Assembly: GCA_947623755.1 (NCBI GenBank)
Contig: CANQHB010000047.1
Coordinates: 1 to 6,745, forward strand
Length of the DNA stretch: 6,745 nucleotides
Direction of reading: 5' to 3'
DNA from: an uncultured Bacilli bacterium
GTDB lineage: Bacteria > Bacillota_I > Bacilli_A > RF39 > UBA660
This document shows positions 1 to 6,053 of this stretch, piece after piece. The position numbers and the translations under genes are program-made. Numbering within the stretch: the first letter of the stretch is position 1; every line of letters starts with the position of its first letter. The notes beneath the pieces were generated by a model. It made no database searches, had not been told where the DNA came from, and saw only the letters and a program-made list of their open reading frames with translations.

Positions 1-1089
1 TATGAAGGAAAAGAAGCAAGTGGTAAAATAATTGTGGCTTTAGGTAAAGATATAATGGGTCAACCAAAACTTGCCGACTTATCGAAAATGCCCCACCTTT
101 TAATTGCCGGGTCGACAGGTTCTGGTAAATCAGTTTGTACTAACACTATTATCTGTTCGATTTTAATGCGGTATAAACCGGATGAAGTAAAATTAATGTT
201 AGTCGACCCAAAGAAAGTAGAGTTATCAAATTATAATGGTATCCCTCACCTTCTATGTCCTGTAGTAAGTGACCCTAAAAAAGCAAGTATTGCTTTACAA
301 AAGTTAGTCGCCGAAATGGAAAAAAGATATGACATGTTTAGTGAAAAAAATGTTAAAAATATTGCGGGATATAATGAACTTATCGATAAGGAAAATAAAA
401 ATAAAGATGAAAAAATTCCAAGAATGCATTACATTGTTGCCATTATTGATGAGTTAGCAGATTTAATGTTAGTAGCTTCTAAAGAAGTAGAAGATTCTAT
501 TATGCGAATTACTCAAATGGCAAGAGCCGCAGGTATTCATTTAATTGTGGCTACACAAAGACCTTCAACGGATGTTATTACCGGAGTAGTTAAAGCAAAT
601 ATTCCTTCACGAATAGCTTTTGCAGTAGCAAGTAATATAGATTCTCGAACAATATTAGACGCAAGTGGGGCCGAAAAATTACTAGGTAAAGGTGATATGT
701 TATTCTTACCGATGGGAGAAAATGTGCCAACACGGATTCAGGGATGTTTTATTGATGATGGCGAAATTGCAAGAATTATTGATTATGTTTGTAAACAACA
801 AGGAGCTAATTATGATAGTGAAATGGAGAATTTGAATGCTAGTGGAAATGGGATTCATGGTTCCGTTGGGGAAAAAGAAGAATATGATGACCCAATGTAT
901 AATGAAATTGTAGAGTTTGCAATTCAAACCGGAAAAGTTAGTACTTCCCTACTTCAAAGAAGATTTAGATTAGGTTATAATCGAGCAGCTAGAGTAGTTG
1001 ATTTATTAGAGGAACGAGGAATTGTTGGACCTGCTAATGGTTCTAAACCTCGGGAAGTGTTAGTAAAGCTAGAAGATAAAAATGAATAA
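1..1089 (+). CDS. ftsK: FtsK/SpoIIIE-family DNA translocase, C-terminal part (5' end outside window)
   Basis: This is the ATP-driven DNA pump that moves chromosomal DNA through the closing division or sporulation septum. The frame is open from base 1, so the N-terminal membrane and linker regions lie upstream; a GTG at 34 is an internal valine. About 362 residues are visible. Walker A GSTGSGKS lies at residues 37-44 (K at base 127), a conserved LVDPKKVELS stretch follows at about 67-76, and Walker B IIDE with the ELADLM context is at 148-153. Then comes the family block ARAAGIHL..ATQRPS. A short acidic/Asn-rich linker leads to the C-terminal winged-helix gamma domain (about 296-355, LLQRRFRLGYNRAARVVDLLEERGIVGP), which in the family reads chromosome-orienting sequences. 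FtsK, SpoIIIE and SftA cannot be separated without the N-terminus. No terminator follows the stop, so readthrough into the next gene is likely. Confidence 0.96.
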   Translation, partial: YEGKEASGKIIVALGKDIMGQPKLADLSKMPHLLIAGSTGSGKSVCTNTIICSILMRYKPDEVKLMLVDPKKVELSNYNGIPHLLCPVVSDPKKASIALQKLVAEMEKRYDMFSEKNVKNIAGYNELIDKENKNKDEKIPRMHYIVAIIDELADLMLVASKEVEDSIMRITQMARAAGIHLIVATQRPSTDVITGVVKANIPSRIAFAVASNIDSRTILDASGAEKLLGKGDMLFLPMGENVPTRIQGCFIDDGEIARIIDYVCKQQGANYDSEMENLNASGNGIHGSVGEKEEYDDPMYNEIVEFAIQTGKVSTSLLQRRFRLGYNRAARVVDLLEERGIVGPANGSKPREVLVKLEDKNE

Positions 1090-1098
1090 AAATATAAA

Positions 1099-1127
1099 TT
1101 GCAAATAAAGTTATAATATGATACAAT
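1099..1127 (+). promoter_or_regulatory. Predicted sigma-A-type promoter of the thioredoxin-fold gene
   Basis: The -35 box TTGCAA (1099-1104) is followed by a 17-nt spacer and -10 TACAAT (1122-1127), with an extended -10 TGA directly before it. The same nine bases, TGATACAAT, form the -10 of the cca promoter on the other strand. A second TATAAT at 1112-1117 has no good -35 at the right distance. The expected transcript start (about 1134) falls at the edge of the ribosome binding site GGAAGG (1135-1140), so the leader would be very short. Predicted from sequence only. Confidence 0.6.
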
Positions 1128-1142
1128 AACTTATGGAAGGAT

Positions 1143-1673
1143 ATGGTATATTTGGCAAATACAAAAAATAAATATAAAAAAACCGATACAAAGAAATGGG
1201 TAATTATTTTCTTAGTAATTATAGGAATAGTTTTTGCAATATTATACTTTTATAAGTGGCATTTAGTAAAAGAACAAGAAAAATATATAAATAGTTACTT
1301 AATATCTTCAAATACAATAAGTTTGGAAATGAATGATTTAGAAGAGATTGATAATGTTTTAGCTGAGACAGGAAGTTATTATTTTGTCTATATTGGCTAT
1401 ACGCAAGATGAAAGTGTTTATAAATTAGAGAAAGAATTAAAACCAACCATTGATGAATATGATTTACATAATAATTTCTATTATCTTAATGTAACTGATA
1501 TTATGAAAAAGAAAAATTATCTCAAAGATATAGCGGTTAAACTTAATATACCGGAAAATACAATTAAAAAAGTGCCAATAATTCTGTATTTTAAAGATGG
1601 TAAACTAGTTGAGGAAGGAATTTATACGGCTAAAGATTTTAAAGAAGTCGTAGAAAATATGGATAATATGTAA
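1143..1673 (+). CDS. Membrane-anchored thioredoxin-fold protein without cysteines
   Basis: A 176-residue protein of unknown function. A lysine-rich N-terminus (residues 7-18) precedes one transmembrane helix at about 19-38 (WVIIFLVIIG...), so by the positive-inside rule the rest should face outward. After a polar helix (about 40-75) comes a thioredoxin-like region: strand YYFVYIG (79-85), helix, strand NFYYLNV (111-117), then KVPIILYF (143-150) with the expected cis-proline at 145 and a final strand and helix. Where related extracytoplasmic thioredoxins carry CxxC after FVYIG, this one has D-E-S-V (89-92), and there is no Cys anywhere in the protein. It therefore cannot do dithiol chemistry; a binding or chaperone-like role is an inference. 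Start choice is open: ATG at 1143 is only 2 nt after GGAAGG, while in-frame TTG at 1152 (173 residues) is 11 nt after it. The fold call rests on pattern, not a database match. Confidence 0.75.
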   Translation: MVYLANTKNKYKKTDTKKWVIIFLVIIGIVFAILYFYKWHLVKEQEKYINSYLISSNTISLEMNDLEEIDNVLAETGSYYFVYIGYTQDESVYKLEKELKPTIDEYDLHNNFYYLNVTDIMKKKNYLKDIAVKLNIPENTIKKVPIILYFKDGKLVEEGIYTAKDFKEVVENMDNM

Positions 1674-1701
1674 AAAAAGATTACGAGAAGGTAATCTTTT
1701 T
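1674..1701. terminator. Bidirectional intrinsic terminator between convergent genes
   Basis: A perfect 11-bp inverted repeat, AAAAAGATTAC (1674-1684) and GTAATCTTTTT (1691-1701), flanks the 6-nt loop GAGAAG. The A-run and T-run at the stem ends give a U-tract whichever strand is transcribed. It begins right after the stop of the + strand gene (1671-1673) and overlaps the stop codon of nth on the minus strand (1700-1702). One element therefore ends both converging units. Confidence 0.85.
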
Positions 1702-2329
1702 ATTTGGTTTTGTTTTTATAATGTTTGCAATAGTCTTTAAAAATGCAATCTTGACATTCGGGTTTTAGGGCTTTACATTTATAGCGGCCAAATAAAACTA
1801 ACTGATGATGAAGTCTACTCCAGTGGTCTTTAGGAAATTTTTTCATAAGTTTCTGTTCTATTACCGAGACTGAATCTTTTGCTTGGGCAAAACCTAATCT
1901 TACTGATACTCTAGCAACATGGGTATCTACGGCAATCGCAGGAACATTATAAATATTAGATAAAACAACATTACAAGTTTTACGCCCTACGCCAGGGAGA
2001 TTTTCTAAATATTCCCGATTATTGGGAACATGACCTTCATAATCTTCTACCAAAGAAGTGGCAATAGTTTTTAGATATTTAGCCTTTTTAGTATAAGAAC
2101 CACAGGGACGAATAATATCTTCAATTTCTTTTAAAGAAGCTTCTTTTAATGTATATAAATCGTATTTCTGAAATAGGACTTTAGTTACTTCGTTTACTCT
2201 TTTATCAGTACATTGGGCACTTAAAACCGTAGCAATTAATAATTCATAATCTTGGGTGTAATTTAATTCACAACGAGCGTCCGGAAACAATTCATCTAAT
2301 CCTTTAATTAATATATCACTCTTCATCAT
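1700..2329 (-). CDS. nth: Endonuclease III, [4Fe-4S] DNA glycosylase/AP lyase
   Basis: It removes oxidised pyrimidines from DNA and nicks at the resulting abasic site in base-excision repair. The 209 residues are full length for the family (E. coli Nth is 211). Visible marks are the N-terminal helical region with LLIATVLSAQ..D, the helix-hairpin-helix LPGVGRKT (111-118) carrying the catalytic lysine (K117), the catalytic aspartate in VDTHV (D135), and a complete iron-sulfur cluster motif C-x6-C-x2-C-x5-C (C185, C192, C195, C201). The start overlaps the end of dnaD by 14 nt, and I see no strong ribosome binding site before it, so translation probably depends on ribosomes finishing dnaD. Two ATGs in tandem (2329 and 2326) make the exact start ambiguous by one residue. 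The dnaD-nth pair is conserved in Bacilli such as B. subtilis. Confidence 0.97.
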   Translation of the reverse strand: MMKSDILIKGLDELFPDARCELNYTQDYELLIATVLSAQCTDKRVNEVTKVLFQKYDLYTLKEASLKEIEDIIRPCGSYTKKAKYLKTIATSLVEDYEGHVPNNREYLENLPGVGRKTCNVVLSNIYNVPAIAVDTHVARVSVRLGFAQAKDSVSVIEQKLMKKFPKDHWSRLHHQLVLFGRYKCKALKPECQDCIFKDYCKHYKNKTK

Positions 2330-2948
2330 CTAACCAATTATAATCAAATAATTCCTTTCTTTCGGGTTTAGTTTCATTTCTTTTAGCAAAATGATTATTG
2401 ACATCCTCCATGTTTTTAAAGCCTTTTTTATGCCATTCATATAAAATTTTATCAATATAACGTAAAGTTCGGGCGCCATTTAAGACAGCTTCTTTTAAGG
2501 CCCCTTTTATTAATTCTTCTGAATAGCCCTTTTCTAGCCAAGCAGTAATTATTTCATATTCCGTGCTGGTAATAGAACGACCAAATTCAGTTTCAAAGGA
2601 AGCATAAATATCAGTTTTGATTTCTTTAGTTTCTTGGGCAAGATTGGCTTCTAAAATTAAATTGTAAAAACTATCTAAATTTACCTCTTCAATCATTCGC
2701 CCTTCTAAGTCTTTTTTGGTTTCAATAGTTAGTAATTTTTTAGATAATAAATTATTAAATATTTGATAGGCTTGGTCAGGCTTTAAACCAATATTGTTAC
2801 TTAGACGTTCAATATCTAAATAATTATTATCATTATCAAAATAAGTAAGCATTATAAATTCTTCTAAAGTTAGATTTAATTCTAAAGCTTTTTTAATAAA
2901 TAGGCCATTAGTTACGTACTTGGTTGTTTTAAAAATTGTATTATTCAT
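2316..2948 (-). CDS. dnaD: DnaD-family primosomal replication protein
   Basis: DnaD helps DnaA and DnaB load the replicative helicase at origins and at restarting forks in low-GC Gram-positives. The 210-residue protein has an N-terminal winged-helix-type region (about 10-85, with LTYFDNDNNYLDIERLS.. and a predicted recognition helix) and the C-terminal DnaD domain (about 117-180). The latter includes the diagnostic YxxxIxxxW motif as YIDKILYEW (164-172), known in B. subtilis DnaD to be needed for DNA binding. An acidic tail (NWLDDEE) ends the protein. I place the start at ATG 2948, not the upstream in-frame GTG at 2957: the GTG lies inside the ribosome binding site AAGGTGG (2960-2954), which is 5 nt from this ATG. 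The start then overlaps the cca stop as ATGA, a classic coupled junction. Confidence 0.93.
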   Translation of the reverse strand: MNNTIFKTTKYVTNGLFIKKALELNLTLEEFIMLTYFDNDNNYLDIERLSNNIGLKPDQAYQIFNNLLSKKLLTIETKKDLEGRMIEEVNLDSFYNLILEANLAQETKEIKTDIYASFETEFGRSITSTEYEIITAWLEKGYSEELIKGALKEAVLNGARTLRYIDKILYEWHKKGFKNMEDVNNHFAKRNETKPERKELFDYNWLDDEE

Positions 2949-4036
2949 GAAATCCACCTTGCTTTATTATTGTGAAGATACTTTAAGATATCTGTCTTTT
3001 TATTTCTTATTTTACCACTTATTATCATTTTTTCAAGTTCATTTAAGATAAGGCTTATTGTTTTCGAGTAAGAGATATTTAAAGATTTAACGATATCTTC
3101 GGGAGTAATGTTAATATCTTTTTTATCTTTAATTGGTAAGGCTTTGTACATTTTATTGATTTTAGCTTGGTCAATATTTAAGATAGCCGCGCAAACTTTA
3201 GAGATATATAAGCCATATTCGTAAATGGTAAAACTAGTTATTTCTTTAGTATTAATTATCTTTTTTATAATATTTATATTTTCTTTTTCTACTTTAGTAA
3301 AAGGTAGAGAATATTTTATATTAATTTGGGCATACATTCCTTCTAGATTTTTAATGGGAATAATATCTTCATAACTTATTGCTAAAAGTTCTAAAATTCC
3401 AATATCTTTTAAAATATTTAAACCTTTTTTAACATAGGGAGAAATTAGAATTTTATCTAATTCTTCCTTAAGGCGAGTGTTAGATAAATTTAAGATATAA
3501 CGATAATGAATTTTTAAAGCTTCATATAACTCAGGCTCAATATTAAAATTTAGAGTTGTAGCAAAACGAATTGCTCGCATAATTCTTAAGGGGTCTTCCG
3601 TTAATTTGGTTTCTATATCGCCAATCATTCGAATTTTTAAGTTACTTAAATCATCAATTCCTTTTAGAATATCAATGATATCGCCCCTTTTATTCATGCA
3701 AATAGCATTAATCGTAAAATCACGACGATTTAGGTCACTTACTAAATTATTGATATAATTGTATTCAATAGGTTTACGATTTTCGTATTTTATTTCTTCC
3801 CGGTAAGTGGTAATTTCAAAATTGTATTCTTTGATTTTAAAAGATACTCCGCCTAAATTTTTGGAAGAAGCATTGGGAAAAATGGTTATTAATTCTCTTG
3901 GAGTAGCATTAGTACAGATATCTACGTCATAAGATTCTTTTCCCATTAATAAATCTCGAACATAACCCCCAATTATATAAGCTTCAAAACCTCTTTTTTC
4001 AATTTTGTCTAAGACATTTTTTATAAGCTTGTTCAA
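2945..4036 (-). CDS. cca: CCA tRNA nucleotidyltransferase (class II)
   Basis: It adds or repairs the 3'-terminal CCA of tRNAs, using CTP and ATP without a nucleic-acid template. The 363-residue protein shows the class II order: GGYVRD (23-28), the metal-binding DxD as DVDI (D37, D39), the neck motif RRDFTINAI (104-112), EDPLRIMRAIRFA (148-160) and NTRLKEELDKIL (186-197). The C-terminal body and tail (about 200-363) are Ile/Lys-rich and diverged. The protein is somewhat shorter than B. subtilis Cca (about 397). The start is TTG at 4036: an in-frame TAA lies just upstream at 4042-4040, no ATG fits the N-terminus, and GGTGA (4047-4043) is 6 nt before the TTG. It is the first gene of the cca-dnaD-nth unit. 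Poly(A) polymerase shares the N-terminal fold, but such a gene is not expected in this position, so CCA addition is the better call. Confidence 0.92.
   Translation of the reverse strand: MNKLIKNVLDKIEKRGFEAYIIGGYVRDLLMGKESYDVDICTNATPRELITIFPNASSKNLGGVSFKIKEYNFEITTYREEIKYENRKPIEYNYINNLVSDLNRRDFTINAICMNKRGDIIDILKGIDDLSNLKIRMIGDIETKLTEDPLRIMRAIRFATTLNFNIEPELYEALKIHYRYILNLSNTRLKEELDKILISPYVKKGLNILKDIGILELLAISYEDIIPIKNLEGMYAQINIKYSLPFTKVEKENINIIKKIINTKEITSFTIYEYGLYISKVCAAILNIDQAKINKMYKALPIKDKKDINITPEDIVKSLNISYSKTISLILNELEKMIISGKIRNKKTDILKYLHNNKARWIS
2954..2960 (-). promoter_or_regulatory. Ribosome binding site of dnaD (decides the start)
   Basis: The minus strand reads AAGGTGG, followed by ATTTC and then ATG at 2948. 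This near-ideal site lies inside the last codons of cca and rules out the GTG at 2957, which is part of the site itself. Confidence 0.85.
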
Positions 4037-4042
4037 ATATTA

Positions 4043-4082
4043 TCACCACTTAAATTGTATCAAATTGTAGCCTTAAAGTCTA
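4043..4082 (-). promoter_or_regulatory. Predicted promoter and ribosome binding site of the cca-dnaD-nth unit
   Basis: Read on the minus strand: -35 TAGACT (4082-4077), a 17-nt spacer, then the extended -10 TGA+TACAAT (TACAAT at 4059-4054), and 6 nt later GTGGTGA (4049-4043), which serves the TTG start at 4036. The predicted start of transcription (about 4047) is inside the ribosome binding site. The -10 region is also a near-tandem repeat: TACAATTTGA followed directly by TACAATTTAA (4069-4050). Because an intrinsic terminator closes miaA just upstream, this promoter is probably the main source of cca mRNA. Confidence 0.65.
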
Positions 4083-4087
4083 GGAAA

Positions 4088-4112
4088 TTAAAAAGATTCT
4101 GTTAAGAATCTT
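4088..4112 (-). terminator. Intrinsic terminator of the mscL-miaA unit, stop codon in its loop
   Basis: On the minus strand an 8-bp stem AAGATTCT (4112-4105) / AGAATCTT (4100-4093) encloses the loop TAAC (4104-4101) and runs into a short T-run (4094-4090). The TAA in the loop is the stop codon of miaA. The stem is AT-rich, so efficiency may be moderate. Confidence 0.7.
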
Positions 4113-4962
4113 GCTGTTCTAGATATTTTTTTACTTCATCTAGGGTATTATTAAAATTATTAAAATCAACATTAAACCATTTAACAGGCATTTGATGATT
4201 AAACCAGGTGTATTGTCTTTTAGCATAATGGCGACTATTTTTTTTAATTAGGTCTTTGGCTTCTTCTAAAGATATTTCATTATTAAAATAACGGAATAAT
4301 TCTTTGTAACCAATCGCAGTTTCTAAGGCTTTAGATTTAATATTTAAATCATAAAAACTTTTAGCTTCCAAAACTAAACCTTCGTTAAACATTTCGTCAA
4401 CTCGGGCATTGATACGATTGTATAAAATATCTCGGGGAGCAGTAAGGCCAATAAATATTGCAGGATATAAAAGATAACATGGCTCATTGGAAATATCTTT
4501 TTTATTTAAAAACCGAATTAATCTTTGCCGATTATTCGCATGGATAGGCATATGAGGGTCTTTTTTTAAGGCTAAAGCATATAATTCTTCATTAGTTAGA
4601 TTATCATAATTATTGGTTGGGGTATTTTCCTCGGAAAAAACATAGTTATATAATGCAGCCTTTAAATAAAGCCCTGAGCCTCCGACAAAAATAATATTTT
4701 TATCTTGGTATTTAGAAAGTATTTTCCGAGCATCTTTTTGATAATTATAAACGGTATAATTTGTCTTTACATCAGCAATATCAAATAAATAGTGAGGAAT
4801 TCCTTCTTTTTCACTTTCTTTTATTTTAGCAGTACCAATATCTAACCCTTTATATATTTGCATAGCATCGGCATTTATAATAATCGCATTATAAATTTTA
4901 GCTAGTTCAATACTTAGTTTGGTTTTCCCTACACCGGTTGGACCAGTTATACAAATTATCAT
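4102..4962 (-). CDS. miaA: tRNA dimethylallyltransferase
   Basis: It transfers a dimethylallyl group to N6 of A37 in tRNAs that read UNN codons, the first step toward ms2i6A. The 286 residues are a little shorter than E. coli MiaA (316). The P-loop GPTGVGKT is at residues 7-14. It is followed by NADAMQIYKGLDIGTAK (30-46), which contains the catalytic aspartate (D32); the usual serine after it is alanine here. Next come VGGSGLYLKA (93-102), NRQRLIRFL (144-152), AIGYKEL (216-222) and the tRNA-contacting SRHYAKRQYTWF (243-254). The ATG is preceded by AAAGGA (4974-4969) with 6 nt spacing, inside the end of mscL. The start and the mscL stop share one base (TAATG), which indicates translational coupling. 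Confidence 0.96.
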   Translation of the reverse strand: MIICITGPTGVGKTKLSIELAKIYNAIIINADAMQIYKGLDIGTAKIKESEKEGIPHYLFDIADVKTNYTVYNYQKDARKILSKYQDKNIIFVGGSGLYLKAALYNYVFSEENTPTNNYDNLTNEELYALALKKDPHMPIHANNRQRLIRFLNKKDISNEPCYLLYPAIFIGLTAPRDILYNRINARVDEMFNEGLVLEAKSFYDLNIKSKALETAIGYKELFRYFNNEISLEEAKDLIKKNSRHYAKRQYTWFNHQMPVKWFNVDFNNFNNTLDEVKKYLEQQDS

Positions 4963-5366
4963 TATTTTTCCTTTGAGGCTTTATCTTTTAATAAATCTCT
5001 TATTTCTTCAAGTAAAACAATATCGGGAGCTTTTGGTGTTGGTTTCTTTTCTTCTTCTTTGTGATGAATATGCGTTAATTTATTAATTATTTTAATTAAT
5101 ACAAAAATACAAGCCGCAATAATTAAAAAGTCAATTATACTTTGGATAAAAGCACCATATTCAATACGCGTATCTTTAAATGTAATAGCTAAATTGGAAA
5201 AATCTTTGCCACCTAAGGCTAAACCTAATAAAGGCGTTAAAATATTATTAACTAAACTGGTGACTATGGAAGAAAAAGCCCCTCCTATGATAACACCGAC
5301 AGCTAAGTCGATAACATTGCCCCGTGCAATAAATTCTTTAAATTCATGTAAATTTTTCTTAATCAT
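4962..5366 (-). CDS. mscL: Large-conductance mechanosensitive channel
   Basis: This membrane pentamer opens under high membrane tension and vents solutes during hypo-osmotic shock. The 134 residues are normal for the family. An amphipathic N-terminus (HEFKEFIARGN) leads into TM1 (about 17-45: NVIDLAVGVIIGGAFSSIV..) with the glycine/alanine-rich pore-lining pattern. An outer loop (46-69) is followed by TM2 (about 71-95) and a charged linker (HHKEEEKK), then the C-terminal bundle helix DIVLLEEIRDLLK (115-127). I start it at ATG 5366; the in-frame GTG at 5375 is part of the ribosome binding site AGAGGTG, and the MscL family begins a few residues before the FK.F..RGN motif. It is followed by miaA with a 1-nt overlap, a pairing with no obvious functional link. 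Confidence 0.96.
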   Translation of the reverse strand: MIKKNLHEFKEFIARGNVIDLAVGVIIGGAFSSIVTSLVNNILTPLLGLALGGKDFSNLAITFKDTRIEYGAFIQSIIDFLIIAACIFVLIKIINKLTHIHHKEEEKKPTPKAPDIVLLEEIRDLLKDKASKEK

Positions 5367-5372
5367 TTCTTT

Positions 5373-5414
5373 CACCTCTGCTAGTATTTTAACATATTTT
5401 GAAAATTAAAAAAA
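5373..5414 (-). promoter_or_regulatory. Predicted promoter and ribosome binding site of mscL-miaA
   Basis: On the minus strand the extended -10 is TGT+TAAAAT (TAAAAT at 5391-5386). The only -35 at 17 nt is TTTTTT (5414-5409), which is also the U-tract of the preceding terminator, so the promoter leans on its extended -10. Six bases after the -10 comes AGAGGTG (5379-5373), 6 nt before ATG 5366. The predicted transcript would start at about the first base of the ribosome binding site. Confidence 0.5.
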
Positions 5415-5432
5415 GCCTTTTTTATTTAGGCT
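5408..5432 (-). terminator. Weak intrinsic terminator after the 5422-5988 gene
   Basis: The minus strand reads AGCCT (5432-5428), a 9-nt loop containing the gene's TAA stop (5424-5422), then AGGCT (5418-5414) and a run of Ts to 5408. The stem is only 5 bp, so readthrough into mscL is possible. The T-run doubles as the candidate -35 of the mscL promoter. Confidence 0.55.
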
Positions 5433-5988
5433 CACTATAAACTGAAACTTGAGCTTCAAAAGTAGATTCCATAATGTCATTACCCGCGGATTCATCTATC
5501 CATAAATAGAGTTCATAAGTTCCAGATTTAGTTATACTATCAATAATACCATCGGCAATTATATAAGAAGCGGTTACCGTGTTATCTTTAGAAATTAAAT
5601 TATTGGGTAAAGTAGTGGGATTACCTAAAGGATTACTAGACGTCCCATCTACAGAATATCTTATATAGGGAATTAAATCTGGAGAAGTACTATTAATGAT
5701 ATTTAACATTACTTGATAGCTAGTGTCTGTTGCGTCTTCACAAGTATTGGTTATTGTGAATTTATATGGTTTAATTTTAGCAAATGCGGTTTCTTTAGTC
5801 ATAGGATAACCTATATAATTAATGCGATTTTCACCAGTAAAGGCAACATTAAAACAAGCGGAGTTTAAAACATTTACTTCACTTTGTTTGGCATTAAAAG
5901 ATAGAAAAGCAAAAGTTACACTTGCAGTGGCAATTATAACTATTACAATTGATAATGAAAGTAGTATAATTGTTTTTTTAGTATCCAC
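5422..5988 (-). CDS. Secreted or surface protein with SipW/TasA-type N-terminus, paralogue of the right-edge gene
   Basis: 188 residues, function not recognised. A DTKK N-terminus precedes a hydrophobic stretch (about 6-28, TIILLSLSIVIVIIA..) and a possible signal-peptidase site at TFA/FLS (27/28) or just after SFNA (33). This resembles the signal region of SipW-processed TasA/camelysin-type proteins. The mature part is rich in Thr, Ser, Asn and short beta-like segments, consistent with a beta-sandwich. It shares with the neighbouring 6098-6745 gene the blocks CF.V.F (C45), YPMTKE (61-66), PY.FTITN.C (C83), L..YIRY, L.LWID and TFE.Q..V. Two cysteines are conserved between the two and could form an extracellular disulfide. 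The start is GTG 5988 with GGTGA (5998-5994) 5 nt before it, and an in-frame TAA directly upstream excludes longer forms. TasA-like matrix or fibre function is only a guess; no SipW peptidase is in the window. Confidence 0.82.
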   Translation of the reverse strand: MDTKKTIILLSLSIVIVIIATASVTFAFLSFNAKQSEVNVLNSACFNVAFTGENRINYIGYPMTKETAFAKIKPYKFTITNTCEDATDTSYQVMLNIINSTSPDLIPYIRYSVDGTSSNPLGNPTTLPNNLISKDNTVTASYIIADGIIDSITKSGTYELYLWIDESAGNDIMESTFEAQVSVYSEPK

Positions 5989-6019
5989 TTAATTCACCAA
6001 CTTCTCCACTATAATATAT

Positions 6020-6053
6020 ATTATATAATATTATCGTAATTTTGAAAAGTCTA
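6020..6053 (-). promoter_or_regulatory. Predicted promoter of the 5422-5988 gene
   Basis: A perfect -10 TATAAT lies at 6025-6020 with TTTTCA (6048-6043) at 17 nt. An overlapping alternative is TAGACT (6053-6048), 17 nt, TATTAT (6030-6025). TAGACTTT also forms the -35 region of the cca promoter. The region from 6010 to 6030 is an unbroken A/T stretch. TAGACT begins at the last T of the preceding terminator. The leader would be about 25 nt, longer than for the other genes here. Confidence 0.55.

Noticed and set aside
706..927. 73-codon open frame on the minus strand inside ftsK
   Set aside because: It lies wholly inside the conserved ftsK coding frame and its translation has no recognisable features.
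1133..1171. Twelve-codon leader peptide frame beginning at ATG 1133 and overlapping the thioredoxin-fold gene start
   Set aside because: It has no ribosome binding site and would begin at or before the predicted transcript start. The frame is short enough to be chance.
1219..1446. 75-codon open frame on the minus strand inside the thioredoxin-fold gene
   Set aside because: Antisense to a better-supported gene with promoter, ribosome binding site and coherent domain structure.
5194..5409. 71-codon + strand open frame over mscL and its promoter
   Set aside because: Antisense to a clear MscL; a shadow frame.
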